The notes under the pieces: model-generated
Told to the model about the DNA's origin: nothing
Database searches by the model: none
The model's input: only the letters and a program-made list of their open reading frames with translations
Assembly (NCBI GenBank): GCA_033557675.1
Contig: JAWQRM010000150.1
Coordinates: 1-28,315 of the forward strand
DNA length: 28,315 nucleotides
Source of the DNA: Coptodactyla brooksi
Taxonomy: Eukaryota > Arthropoda > Insecta > Coleoptera > Scarabaeidae
Direction of reading: 5' to 3'
Part shown: piece after piece, positions 1-10,061 of the stretch
Numbering within the stretch: position 1 is the stretch's first letter
Layout of the letters: every line of letters begins with the position of its first letter
Translations under genes and position numbers: made by a program

Positions 1-813
1 GTATAGTAAAAGCAGACATTTTAAAATGCACATAAGATTCGTTATCCAATGATGAATACATTTTCGCATATGCGTATGACTCGCATACTTTTGTGTATTT
101 AGCTCTTATAGAAACATTACAAGGTTCTTACAAGGTCACATAAAAATATGCTTATAAAAATATGTTTCAAAGGTATTTTAATAGCTATCCCGTTTTGTGA
201 TTATATAAGTTTGAAAAACTGCGTCCTTAAATAGAAGAAGTTAATTTTAAGTAATATTCAAGGAATGTATCTAGCGTTTAATTACTAGCATGAAACTTGG
301 GTTTTCAGTCATGCTATGAGTGTCTAATACATTATTTTCGGAAAATTGTCAGAATTATTTTATAGCAAGAGTTCAAAAAGCTAACGAACACTAGTTTGAT
401 ATCTGCTAATTTTGTCCAGAAACCGACAATATTGGGGATGTTTTATATAAATATTTTGGAGAAAATTTTATTGACACTATAACCAATAAATATATTGGTG
501 CTCATTTGAAACTATAAAGCAGAATGTAAGATTTATTTATCGAGGGCAGCACAAAAGTTCGTCAGCTCGATTCCGTAGTTTGAAGACAAGCTGAATTCTC
601 CCGAAATGTAAAGTCAATTCTGTGGCGCAGTGCTTGTTGTAACTGATTTTCTTTTTTGTTTCAGTACTTTTTTCTGTATTGCAAGACAATGATCGTTGGA
701 ATAACAACTAAACCATCATTCCCCCATTTCGCCGGTATTATTGCAGCAGCGCAAAAAAATAAAACCCTTAAATTTTACTATTGTCTCAAACCCTTTGGGG
801 CACAATAGATCAT
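1..813. other. no gene recognised
   Basis: AT-rich sequence with stops in all frames at short spacing. A pyrimidine-rich run ending in TTTCAG near 645-664 resembles a splice acceptor, but no recognisable coding sequence follows it. I see no RNA gene, TIR or tandem repeat here. Confidence 0.6.
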
Positions 814-1060
814 CTACATTTCTGACGGTTCAGTGAACCAGTATAAAATCCGCTTCAATTTTATAAGTATTAAAATTATGGCAATTTTGGCATTCTTGCT
901 GAATGGCACCTTCTCGCCAGGGATGATTTGGGATGAGATTATCGACAAAAAAGAAGAGTACAAAGGCCATGACATCAATAATGAATTTCGATACATAGTT
1001 TCGATAACTTCACCAAAGTTGAACACACCCTTCTTATGGCCCTTGACTGTAATGTTATGA
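814..1060. other. overlapping short ORFs on both strands, unassigned
   Basis: Both strands are open for about 70-75 codons across the same 250 bases. The - strand frame (ATG at 1026) ends with a basic and hydrophobic stretch rich in K, I and L. The + strand frame begins at a non-ATG or internal codon and has no recognisable motif. I recognise neither protein. The mirrored openness may simply reflect local composition, or a transposon relic. I would not call either a gene. Confidence 0.2.
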
Positions 1061-1741
1061 TGTGACCTCCCCCCACCGATGTGTCTATTATCTATTCAAA
1101 CACTTTTAATGTACCGTTATTAGTCGCTCGTGTTCACAATCTTCTTACTTCTACACCAGCTATAACAAAATTATGAAATGTTGACCGGACGTACACTGTC
1201 TGGAATACGTGTGCAATGTTATAATTATTTTTTTTGTACAAAGTTCCAGTGCTAATCACATTTGTTTAATATTGTTATCTCAAAATATTGTGTTGGATAT
1301 TAATGTGGTTATGTTATACAGAATCCGTACTGAATTTGATATCCTCAGTTGCATTAGAATCACATGAAATCGATTATTTTCTTTTTAGTAAGAAATTGAA
1401 TTTCGGAAAAAGATTGATATAATAAGATATCGGCTCGAGTCGGCTCCATGGTTTGTTGTACAGTTTCTCTTCGCTTCATTCATCTTTTGTATTCATCGAT
1501 TAGCATTATTTATATTATTTTGTTATTGAGAATACTATATTCTCACAAAACTCTCTTGATAAAACTACAGGTTGCGTCTTTCTCGGCATAGAGAGCGTTA
1601 CACAAAGACAACAACGCATGGCGCTGAGCTACACGACGCAGACGAAACAGACTGCCCGCTGTGCTCAAGCGCATTTCTTTCATTTCGTTGCTGACTGTCA
1701 TATGAAACGCTCCTATTCGACTGAACAAAATATAAAAACAA
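1061..1741. other. non-coding, 5' flank of the transposase relic
   Basis: Nothing is recognisable from 1061 to about 1540. From about 1550 to 1740 the base composition becomes more GC-rich, and this part probably belongs to the 5' untranslated end of the transposon whose coding region begins at 1742. I could not pair it with an inverted copy downstream of 2837, so the left terminus is unresolved. Confidence 0.4.
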
Positions 1742-2837
1742 ATGGCGGTATACACCCCTGCCGAAAAATTGCAAATCATCAAGTGGTCATGATTTGACCA
1801 TTCATTTAAAACCCATTCCCATTCTCAATAAGCAGACAATTTACAATATTGTTCGCATGTTTGAAAATTGTTATTGTATAAAGGAATGTTCAAAGTGCCA
1901 CTTAAAGGAAGTCCCACCTGAAAAAGTCGAAGAAACAGTGATGAGGGACGAAATGATTTGTTCTACAGTGGAAACAGATGACACAAAATCGACCAAACAA
2001 ATTGGCAAGGAATTGGGTGTAAGCAGAAATACTATTTCACGCGTTTTGCGCAAGCACGTATATAAGTACTATAAATTCAGCAAGACACAAGAGTTACTTC
2101 CCGAGGATAATATTCAAAGAATGGAATTTTCTGAACAAGTGATGGAAAAGGCAAATGAAGATGAAAACTTTATTGCAAATATTGTTTTCACCAATAAATC
2201 TACGTCTCCATTGCATGAAAAATACAATCCTTCTGTTGTTCGTTATTGGTCTCTGGAAAATTTACATAAAAGTATCTCTGTTCGCACCCTATGTCCACAA
2301 TAGCTGAACGTTTGGACTGGACTTCTTGGTGACCATTTAATAGGCTCCTTTTTTATTGACGGGACTTTAAACGCCCGGAAATATTTAGATCTACTAGAAA
2401 CGCACATAGTTCCGGCTATCCAGAACATTTCTGGAATAGATCTAGACACTATTTTATTTCAGCAAGACGGCTGCCCGTTGCCTAATGCAATTAGGGTTAA
2501 TGAATTTTTGACAAATTTATTCCCTAATCACATTACGAGTGGGACAGGGAATACTAAATGGCCAGCGAGATTCCCAGATTTGTCGCCAAATGAATTTTTC
2601 TTGTGGGGGTTTCTTAAGCAGATCATTTATGGTCATGAGCGAGCGGAAAATTTGGTGGACCTGGGAGATAAAATTACTAAACCAGCCATCCGAATCACAC
2701 CTGAAATGCTTTCTAATGTTAGAAGCAATTTCTACGATCAGTTGGGGTATTCTTTATCAGCGACAAACATACTACCAAAATTAAAAGAAAACAGTTTTAT
2801 TCCGTTTGTATTTTTTAAGGGCCTTTTAAGTGCCTAG
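1742..2837 (+). pseudogene. dead Tc1/mariner-like transposase with DD41D spacing
   Basis: The frame starts at ATG 1742 with an N-terminus (AVYTPAEKLQIIKW) typical of the DUF4817 helix-turn-helix region of a large insect IS630-Tc1-mariner group. It hits a TGA at 1790 after a frameshift or small deletion. From 1794 to the TAG ending at 2837 the frame is open except for one TAG at 2301-2303. A second helix-turn-helix (TKQIGKELGVSRNTISRVLR) lies near 2000. The DDE domain is recognisable: the first catalytic motif reads FTNKS where the family has FTDES or FSDES, so the first Asp is lost. The second is FQQDG. The third is DLSPNEFFLWG with Glu where relatives usually have Asp. Exactly 41 residues separate the second and third acidic positions. 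It is a non-functional but fairly young copy. Termini were not resolved. Confidence 0.88.
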
Positions 2838-2862
2838 ACAGCATGGCGCCGCCTGGCGGGCG

Positions 2863-2921
2863 GAGAGCTACCCTGAGGCAACAGGGTACACGAGTGCCCT
2901 GTTGCCAATTTTATAGCTCTC
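2863..2921. repeat. nested inverted repeat (strong hairpin)
   Basis: Two perfect stems are nested. The outer pairs GAGAGCTA (2863-2870) with TAGCTCTC (2914-2921). The inner pairs GGCAACAGGG (2877-2886) with CCCTGTTGCC (2897-2906) around a 10-base loop. It lies just 3' of the DD41D transposase, next to a GC-rich patch (2841-2863), so it may be a subterminal structure of that element. It has no T-run, so it is not a Pol III or intrinsic terminator. Confidence 0.8.
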
Positions 2922-2976
2922 GTCGGCTGAAATTGATGCTGTAAAACCATTTGCTAATTATTATCTTTCCTCAAAA

Positions 2977-3019
2977 ACAGAGTACTGTGCAAGACTTCAC
3001 AGAGTACTGTGCAAGACTT
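2977..3019. repeat. 22-base direct tandem duplication
   Basis: The 21-mer beginning ACAGAGTACTGTGCAAGACT occurs at 2977-2997 and again at 2999-3019 without mismatch. The exact identity suggests recent slippage or a footprint next to the neighbouring transposon end at 3049. Confidence 0.85.
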
Positions 3020-3048
3020 GCAGGCACCAATTTGACCGCAGGAACTTG

Positions 3049-3375
3049 AACATTCCCAACCCCAAAATTAAAAAAATGAAACTTTGCGGATAAGTAGGTA
3101 CAAAAAAATGTTTCGTGCCGGCCCAAAAACGGTTTGAAGGGGTGACACCACCCCTCAAAATTTCAGCGATTTTCGGCTTTTGGCAATGTTGCACCCAGAA
3201 ATATTCTATATTAAAAAACTCCCCCTCCCGCCCCCTACGCTACTGCGGTTTATTTTAACAAACTGTCTATTCTACGAGAAAGAGCACATATTGCACTTTT
3301 TAAACTTCTCAGAAGAACTAGATTTACCAAAGAAAAATAATATTCTAATTGGGGATGGACATCTACATCAGAATT
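3049..3375 (+). repeat. left terminal inverted repeat
   Basis: Left arm of the 3.3-kb element, matching the reverse complement of the right arm over more than 300 bases with two short deletions. A short open frame crossing it (3180-3377) is not coding. Confidence 0.8.
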
Positions 3376-3838
3376 AAAAGAAAAGTAAGTTAATTATTTA
3401 TTTATATATTATACAAAGGAAAATAATATATTTAATGAATATTTTACTGATAGATAATACACCGAGATGGTGGAACTCAATTTGATGGGTGAATACAGAG
3501 TCATTTTGCGATTTTCGGTTTTTTATGAATAATTTTGCAACGAATGAATATAAAATACTAGTGTAACATTGTGGTGTATTTCATTTTAAATACTTTATCA
3601 CATAGTTGAACTCTATTACCATTTAAAACCACATAATGCTATTTTAACAAATAAAGTTATCCACGTGAAAGGTCATTTAAAATTGTTTACATTGCACTTA
3701 TGTATTCAACAAATGAGCTATAAATATCAAAATAAAGAGTGAATTGATTGTTTATTTATTTACAAATGGCAGTAATAAAGTTATAAATCTTACAAAAGGC
3801 AGTAACAAATCTAGTTAAGATTGTGGCAATGAAAATCT

Positions 3839-5150
3839 TCAAAAGTGTTGATAACAAAAAAAACTGCTACACCACGCACAACGGATTATACGTGGCTTGT
3901 GATCCACAAATTGACAACGAGGACGTATTTCACCATCTGAATCTGAAAATGCATACGTAATATGATAGTGGAAATTGTTTGGGTTGTTCCTAAGATATCC
4001 ACTTTTATACCAACTATATGCAAACAAATCACGGGTGGTTTGGAGGTGAAAGTTGACTGTGTATAAGAGATTGCAACTTTATCATGTTGTTTCTTGCATG
4101 TAAATCAACGTCGTCGTTTTCAAGTAGAACCGTAAACATCAAGAGGTTAAATCATCCCTGTGGTTTCTTTAGGTATTGTAAAAATGTGAACATCCTTCTG
4201 TTGATTAGATGGAACTTTTTGCTTTAAAGTAGCAGGACAATGCCCAGTTCATGACTCTAATAGTAAAATACTTCTACGACCTGTGCTTGGTACAAATACA
4301 TCATTAAACCAATTTGCGAATAATTCGGAAATTAATTTTCCAGATGACGATGCTTTAACCACTACATTCGGTGAATGAAGTAAAGATTCTCGGACATGGG
4401 AGCGAAAGCTGCCCCCTACTTATTTTAAAACATTATGTAGAGGAAACATAAGTCCACCTGAATCAGAACACAATGGTAATATGGTGTAGCTGTGAGTGTT
4501 TGATGACACAGATTGCACAGCAAGTTCAACATGTTTGCTACCTTTAGGTGCTAGCGTACGTGTTGAATGTAATTCTAACTGAAGCCCACTTTCATCTGCA
4601 TTGTACACGTTTTCTATTACCATAATTCTCTACGGATTTGTTTCATTTATGTAATTGATTGCGGTTTCCTGCAATTCTTCGGTAGTGGTTCGATATGATC
4701 TGCTGATAAATTTATTAATTTTTCGCAATACAATTCTGTGTGTTCTCTTGAAATGCAATATCCATTTCTTTGGTAAGTCCATCTTCAAAAAATTCAAGTC
4801 TTCAAAGTCCATCTTCAAAAAGTCCATGTCATAAACAATCGCTTCAACTTCCGTAGCTTCAAAGAATTTATGAAATACATAATCTGATATTTTCAAAAGC
4901 TTCTCCTACCTTGTTCCATCTTTTACTAATGAGTTTTCCCATCTATTATAAATAGTTGTGAAATGTACTCCACCTTTTTAAATTGATGGCGTACTGCGAA
5001 CAATGATAGAGGGCCTTTTTTCCCCACTTCTCTAATAGTTGATACTATTTTGCTTGTAGTCGATAGTAATGGTACCTATATTTTCATCCATGCATGGTGT
5101 TTCTTCATCTTCAATGAATTCTCTTTGGTCTTCAACCGTAGGTGGTTCGT
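3839..5150 (-). pseudogene. dead pogo/Tigger-like transposase
   Basis: Read on the - strand, successive blocks match a DDE-superfamily transposase common in insects. A helix-turn-helix-like N-terminal part lies near 5040-4970 (GPLSLFAVRHQFKKVE). It is followed by a basic region (RTHRIVLRKINKFISRSYRT, about 4750-4690) and the first catalytic block YNADESG (near 4600). After the Leu-rich VLK a TAA at 4420 breaks the frame. The next blocks are the region around ANWFNDVFVP (near 4310), then LLES*TGHCP where relatives have LLDSWTGHCP (near 4250), then IFTIPKETTG and PLDVYG (near 4160). The Cys-containing C-terminus RCAWCSSFFCYQHF ends at 3839. Multiple stops and frameshifts show it is long dead. 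The D to E change and stop hit the second catalytic block. Confidence 0.8.
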
Positions 5151-5879
5151 AATCATCAATGTATTGTGAACTGTGGGGACAGTTTATCCTTAAAAATTAA
5201 ACGCATATCGATTTAATTATGATTTGAAATGTTCACGTGATAACCTTAATCTCATAATTCACTCATTATGTGAACATTTATTGTTTGCATGCATCAGATA
5301 TTTTGTATATATCTGTTATTACAATTACGCAAATTTGTTTTATTTTCTTTGAAGATAGGTGTTTCTCTTAAATGTAACGTAAATGCAATGCAAAGTGTAG
5401 CTCCTCCGCATTTATCACGTATTTATTAACCCTTAGATGTTCCAAGCCAAGGGTCGGTAATAGAATGAAACATACTCGTCTGTGAGATGGATGTTCCGAT
5501 TCAAGAGTTAAAATAAGATGCAGTGGACTAAAAGGTTTTTAATTGGCAATGGGGCCAATTTCAGCGTTTAAAAGCAATTTCCAATAGAAGTATTCTATCT
5601 TCATACGTTATAAAATTACTTAACAAAAACCAAAACTAACGGAAACTTTCAGCGGTGTTGTCAACCCTTCTCACTGTTTTTGAGCGGTTGGCTATATAAA
5701 ATGGCTATGTATTCACCCAATCAACTTTCAGCTCCACGACATACAAATTCTTATAATTCGTTGTGTGTAATGTAACGGTGTTTCCTTTGTTTTTAACATT
5801 TTTTGAAGAGCTTTATTACCACAATATTAACTGGATCTATTATTTTCATTTATATAAGATGTAAATAAATGATAAACAC

Positions 5880-6316
5880 ACACAGATGTATGCTAATGAT
5901 CCATTTTTCTTTTTTGGTAAATCTAGTCCTTCTAAAAAGTTTAAAAAGTGTAGTATCAACTATTTTAACTGCTCTTTCATATAGAATACACAGTTTGTTA
6001 AAATAACCCGCAGTGGCGTAGTAGGCGGGAGGGGATTAAATTTTTTAAAATATAATGGGGTGCAATTTTCACGCATGTAATGTAGTTTTTGAAGGCGAAT
6101 ATTCCTGGGTGCAACATTAATTTTTATCTCCATTCGTTACGGAGTTATTCGCCAAAAACCGAAAATCGCTGAATCTTTGGGGAAGACTTTGGAAGGTGGT
6201 TTCACCTTCCAAACCGTTTTTGGGCCGGTACGAAAAATGGTTTTGCACTCACCCTAGTGTGGACTACGTATCCGCAGTTTCATTTTTTTTTTTTAGTTTT
6301 CGGTTTTGGGAATGTT
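5880..6316 (-). repeat. right terminal inverted repeat
   Basis: Right arm of the same element, longer than the left because it keeps two segments lost on the left (about 6050-6095 and 6113-6155). It contains its own short inverted repeat GGAAGGTG..CACCTTCC (about 6191-6213). The left arm has the matching short repeat GAGGGGTG..CACCCCTC, so this stem is conserved between ends although its bases differ. Confidence 0.8.
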
Positions 6317-6382
6317 TCCTCGTCAGTCCGAAAGTAGTTTTTCATAAGTTAAAGCATCAAAAAACAAGGCTTAAGATCCGCA

Positions 6383-6499
6383 ATGGCACAAGAAAAACTA
6401 GCCAACCAAATATTGCTTTCTATAGAAAATAAATTATGCGAAGAGCTTGATTTAAATGAGATAATCGATAAATTTGTTCAAATTGAAGAAAGGAAATAA
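6383..6499 (+). CDS. small 38-residue ORF, unassigned
   Basis: ATG at 6383 (context CGCAATGG) opens 38 codons to TAA at 6497-6499. The product starts MAQEKLANQILL and is rich in Glu, Lys, Leu and Ile with a plausible amphipathic helix; there is no signal peptide or membrane segment. It begins about 67 bases outside the right end of the pogo-like element. I recognise no family. It could be chance, part of an older transposon, or an sORF. Confidence 0.2.
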   Translation: MAQEKLANQILLSIENKLCEELDLNEIIDKFVQIEERK

Positions 6500-7525
6500 T
6501 GTATTACTATTTAGATAAGAATGAAGGTTGTATATGTCCTTTTCTTTTATGTTTTTATGTCAAAGGGCGGCACTTCTTTATTTACTTCGTTTTAGTTGTA
6601 AAAGCTGATACTGTATATATTGTGCATTTTCACTTAAATGCATAAGGATGGGGTTAAGGTAAAGACGTAATAAAACAATATGCACACCGACATTAGATAA
6701 TATTTATTCTGAATATAGAAATAGAATAGACATTTCTTGAAAATCACAGTTAGAAATACTATTTATTAATAGAATAAATATTCTTTCCAGCTTACAATCT
6801 ACAGGGTTTGTTCTCGCTCGACAAAGCCGTTGTTTTTTTAAATGCTAAAAACTATTAGTGTACAATTTTTAAAATTTTCTTAAAATCTACTCATTCATGC
6901 ACATATAACTATGCCTATGAACAGTATTAGTTCGAAATGTTTTCCAGTTAGATATTGTAATTTACTTTCTTCGAAAAGAGCCAAATACATAGATTAACTC
7001 TATGATGTGTTACTTATAGATAAACGTTATATCTATTTCTCGGCAGCTACTAAAGTATTCAACATTCGTGTTACTTTGTACTAAATAAAATCTGATTATA
7101 GATCAAATATTAAAACTTTTGTTGTTCAGTATTCAACAATCAAACAGTCACCAATCATCACAGTCTAGATGAAAAAGGAACCAATACTGTATAATACTAT
7201 ATACCCTCATCCCCCATGAAAAGAAAACTATTTTCTATAGCTAAGGCAAAGTAAAGGAATCCTGTAGGGAAAAATTAACTAGGACTATCTAAAAATATAT
7301 TATTGGGCACAATTAATACTGGTTTCTGTTAAGATTTGTTTTGCGGTAATACTTTTAAAGATATCTTTTAACACTTACTACTCTCTTAAAAGGCGTCGTG
7401 TTCGCCAAAAACTTATAGTACACTCGTACGAGTTATAAACTACGCATCTATTTAACGTAGGATCCAATCCGAGCGATGATGTTTGGACATTGCTTTCTGA
7501 AGTAACGGCTTGGGATATATAACTA
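6500..7525 (-). other. probable 3' UTR of the anion exchanger gene and downstream
   Basis: Sequence following the exchanger stop codon on the - strand. It has no coding potential. The nearest canonical AATAAA on the - strand is at 6762-6767 (seen as TTTATT), with a second at 6703-6708, giving a candidate 3' UTR of about 0.8 kb. The actual cleavage site cannot be seen from sequence alone. Confidence 0.45.
6762..6767 (-). terminator. candidate polyadenylation signal AATAAA
   Basis: First canonical - strand AATAAA found downstream of the anion exchanger stop at 7526, about 760 bases away. A second follows at 6703-6708. It is a short motif in AT-rich DNA, so chance occurrence is likely enough to keep confidence low. 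Confidence 0.35.
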
Positions 7526-7600
7526 TTAACCAGGAAGTGGAGCTTCAACATAGAAATCTGGTTCATCGTCATCGTCAAGATCTGGCTGGTCGCCATCGAG
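7526..7600 (-). CDS. Ae2: SLC4 anion exchanger, terminal coding exon
   Basis: On the - strand an acceptor (TTCTTTTTTCAG, about 7612-7601) is followed at 7600 by 24 codons and TAA (7528-7526). They encode LDGDQPDLDDDDEPDFYVEA and then PLPG. This is the acidic cytoplasmic tail of anion exchangers; relatives end in LD, an acidic run, then EY/DFY and a short tail. It continues in phase 0 from the exon ending ..VELRG at 16357, as expected for the family (ELxxLD). The gene encodes a multi-pass plasma-membrane protein exchanging chloride for bicarbonate; only its C-terminus is here. A longer ORF overlapping the exon (7596-7378) is in a different frame and is not the protein. The family is clear; assignment to the fly Ae2 orthologue is inferred. 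Confidence 0.85.
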   Translation of the reverse strand, partial: LDGDQPDLDDDDEPDFYVEAPLPG

Positions 7601-7610
7601 CTGAAAAAAG

Positions 7611-8150
7611 AAGATTAAAAATGTGGTTAGTATAATTGATGGTATATTATCGAGTAACATTTTAAATAAACTACTATTAATATTAAATTTAAAATTCTAT
7701 ATTTTGGGAGTTTTGTGATTTTGGTACATCCCACCCTTCTGTCATCATGAGATTTTATTAGAGAAAATGTCGGAAATTAAAAGAATTTCAACAGAATACC
7801 TTAAAAATTAATATGATAGTTTTAAACTGGGCAAACAATAGTTTCTAGGTTTAATTAGTAACCTCTATATAATTTTGAGGCCAGCAACACATCCACTTTG
7901 CAAAAGTACTATTAGATAGTTGTAGAGCGCTATTTTATTAATACCATATTCTATAAAATATTAATATATTTTATATATTTATAATATATTATACATTGTA
8001 TTCACGCTAAAATATACCATGTGATAAATTTATTATCGGGAATTCCCGTTTCACTGTTCCCGGAAATCTTTAATCGGGTCATACAAAGAATCAGCAGAAT
8101 CTGCGATTGGATACAATGGACATCATTAAACAATAATATATAAATGAATA
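7611..8150. other. intronic AT-rich stretch
   Basis: No gene. Very AT-rich around 7935-7995 (TATA/ATAT runs). A 12-base perfect palindrome CGGGAATTCCCG lies at 8037-8048, followed by a further CCCGGAAAT. No TIR or coding sequence was recognised. Confidence 0.6.
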
Positions 8151-8858
8151 TTGGGTTGTTCGGGAAGTAATTTCATTCTAAACCGTATATGCATTATATA
8201 TTCTGACAGCTGACGTTGTATAAGTTTGTGTGAAAATATTTTGTTCGGTTCCGTGCAAACGTTTTCTGTTTGTGCCTTATGAACCATGGAGAATCAAAAA
8301 CAGCATTTTCGGCACATTTTGCTTTTTTATTACAAAAAAGGGAGGTGCCCTCTAAGCGAGAAAAAAATTATGTGACGTATATGGAGAAGATGTATTGACA
8401 GAATGCCAGTGTCAAAGCTGGTTTGCAAATTTTTTTGCAAAAGTTTGTAAAAGTTTACAAAATTTTTGAGAGCTCTTTTCAAAACTTTTGGGAGAATACC
8501 ACGATCAATTCTAAACTGCACAAATTGCGAGACTTTCTTGCAAACTGGTTTGCAAGTTCTTTTGCAAAAGTTTGGTAATTTTGCCAATAATTTTTAAATT
8601 TAAATTGGTTGTTTATGTAACTCGCCAAAAGCTTTTACAAATTCTTTTGGACGGCAAAACCTTTACTTCAAATGAAGCCGTCAAAAATGACGGCTTGGAT
8701 CAATTTTTTGCCAGCAAGGATCAGAAGTTTTATGAATGTGAAATTATATTACTGCCAGAATGATGGCAAAATATGTTGGGTCAAAATGGTGAATATGTAA
8801 TTACATAAAATATTCTCTAAGAAAAGTGCCTTTCATTTTCACCAAAACGAAACGAAAT
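8151..8858 (+). mobile_element. mariner (irritans-like) deletion derivative, copy A
   Basis: Flanked on the left by TA (8149-8150), then the mariner end TTGGGTTGTTCGGGAAGTAA. The transposase start is at ATG 8286 (MENQKQHFRHILLFYYKKG..) and soon hits TGA. The middle is replaced by TTTGCAAA-rich sequence (8400-8580) containing a piece that reads ENTTINSK. The C-terminal part is recognisable from TRQK through FTSNEAV, QFFASKDQKFYE to NGEYVIT (ending near 8807). About 50 bases present in copy B's 5' end (after 10090) are missing here between short TTCATT-like repeats. The right inverted end is cut or diverged after 8858. The first catalytic Asp region is absent, so it is non-autonomous. Confidence 0.85.
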
Positions 8859-9250
8859 GACTAGAAGATATAAAAGTAATTCTTCTGTCATACAAAATAC
8901 AACAAGTAACATTTCAAAACTTAACCAAGCGGTTTATCTAACGGAACAAAAACATATTATTATAGATATAATTATAAATATGCGGTAGATAACATTTCGA
9001 GTGTTAAGTAAGCATCAAAGCACTGGAATATTCAAGCAAACCATGTGACGCAATAACTGATTAAGTATATATAGTATACTTTAATTTAATTGAAATAACA
9101 CACTGATTGTCGTAGAAATAAGACATCTAGATAAATGCAATAAATACAGATTATAAACAAAATGTTTGGCATGGCTACGCAAATAAGCCGCTTCTTTTAA
9201 GTAACGCAAATAATACTAAAACTAAACTACATTTACGTGTTATGAAACGC

Positions 9251-9280
9251 ATCAAACATTATCTACGCATAATGTTTGAT
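9251..9280. repeat. perfect 12-base inverted repeat
   Basis: ATCAAACATTAT (9251-9262) pairs with ATAATGTTTGAT (9269-9280) around CTACGC. A related motif ACAAAATGTTTGGCATGGCTACGC lies just upstream (about 9158-9181), so this may be part of an older repeat. Confidence 0.8.
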
Positions 9281-9349
9281 ATGCAAGCCTTATAATTATA
9301 AAACACTATGTTTTATGGAAAATCTCAAATATAATTCTCTCCATTCACA

Positions 9350-9370
9350 GTACGCTTCATTCAAGCGTAC
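9350..9370. repeat. 8-base inverted repeat
   Basis: GTACGCTT (9350-9357) and AAGCGTAC (9363-9370) are perfectly complementary around CATTC. Function unknown. Confidence 0.75.
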
Positions 9371-10061
9371 GGTAAACATTACTTTGTATCTCGTCATTCA
9401 ACAAAGTCATGTATTCATGTAGTCACGAATATATTTACCTTTCGCAATAATGTAAGCCGAAAGAAATGATGTATAGAAAGCTTAGAACGTTGGCAATGCC
9501 GAGATGTCAGTTCGATATATAACAGTAATAGAACAGTTAAACTATCAAACAGTTGAAATATTTTATCTAGCTCTTCTAACGCTCATCTCTCACTGTATGC
9601 AATTAACACAACAGTCTAGAAGTCGCGCGAGTTCGCTGAGTAACGTGTCAGGAATTCTAATTCTACCCCAAATATTTACCTTCGAGATAGTACGCACCTT
9701 CTACGAAAAATTCACGTAACAACCAGCTGGTTCTAGGAAGCTAGGCGCCTCACGCAACCTTTAAACTACGGTACCAGCTCGAGAACAGCTGGAAGGTGCT
9801 AAACCACGCTTAGAAGTGAAATAAAACATCCCGCCTCTTCCTGGTTTCTATTTTTAACTGCACATAGTGCCCTTCAGATTTACGTCTGTTCAGTCTTTCA
9901 CGTATTCAATCGCGCTGTACAGACATATGGGGTTTCATGCATTTTGGAATAATGGAATTATTTTTATCATTTGATCGTACACTAAATCTAACAAACCCCA
10001 TAAAAATTATCAATTAAAAAATATTTTAGCATTAAATTAACTTATAACTAAATTAGTATTA

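Larger units (their letters stand above)
3049..6316. mobile_element. pogo/Tigger-like DNA transposon with long terminal inverted repeats
   Basis: The two ends are long imperfect inverted repeats. Left 3049 to about 3375 matches the reverse complement of about 5880-6316. Shared blocks include AACATTCCCAA at the tips, GTGCCGGCCCAAAAACGGTTT, CAGCGATTTTCGG, GTTGCACCCAG, CCCTCCCGCC, CAAACTGT..TATTCTA and AGAACTAGATTTACCAAA-like blocks. Similarity fades inward toward about 3445 and 5800. The right arm has two extra stretches absent from the left, so the left arm carries small deletions. Between the arms lies a dead transposase on the - strand. A TA target duplication is not evident at the tips, so the exact outer boundary is uncertain by a few bases. 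Confidence 0.85.
8859..10061. other. intronic sequence between mariner copies
   Basis: No convincing gene. Contains inverted repeats at 9251-9280 and 9350-9370, a 12-base palindrome AACCAGCTGGTT (9721-9732), and a compositionally distinct, more GC-rich segment from about 9480 to 9925 discussed as a possible LTR. The 71-codon open frame at 9504-9719 has no recognisable domain. Confidence 0.5.

Noticed and set aside
7378..7596. 72-codon - strand frame from ATG 7596
   Set aside because: Out of frame with the exchanger terminal exon it overlaps; the exon frame, continued in phase from 16357, ends at 7526.
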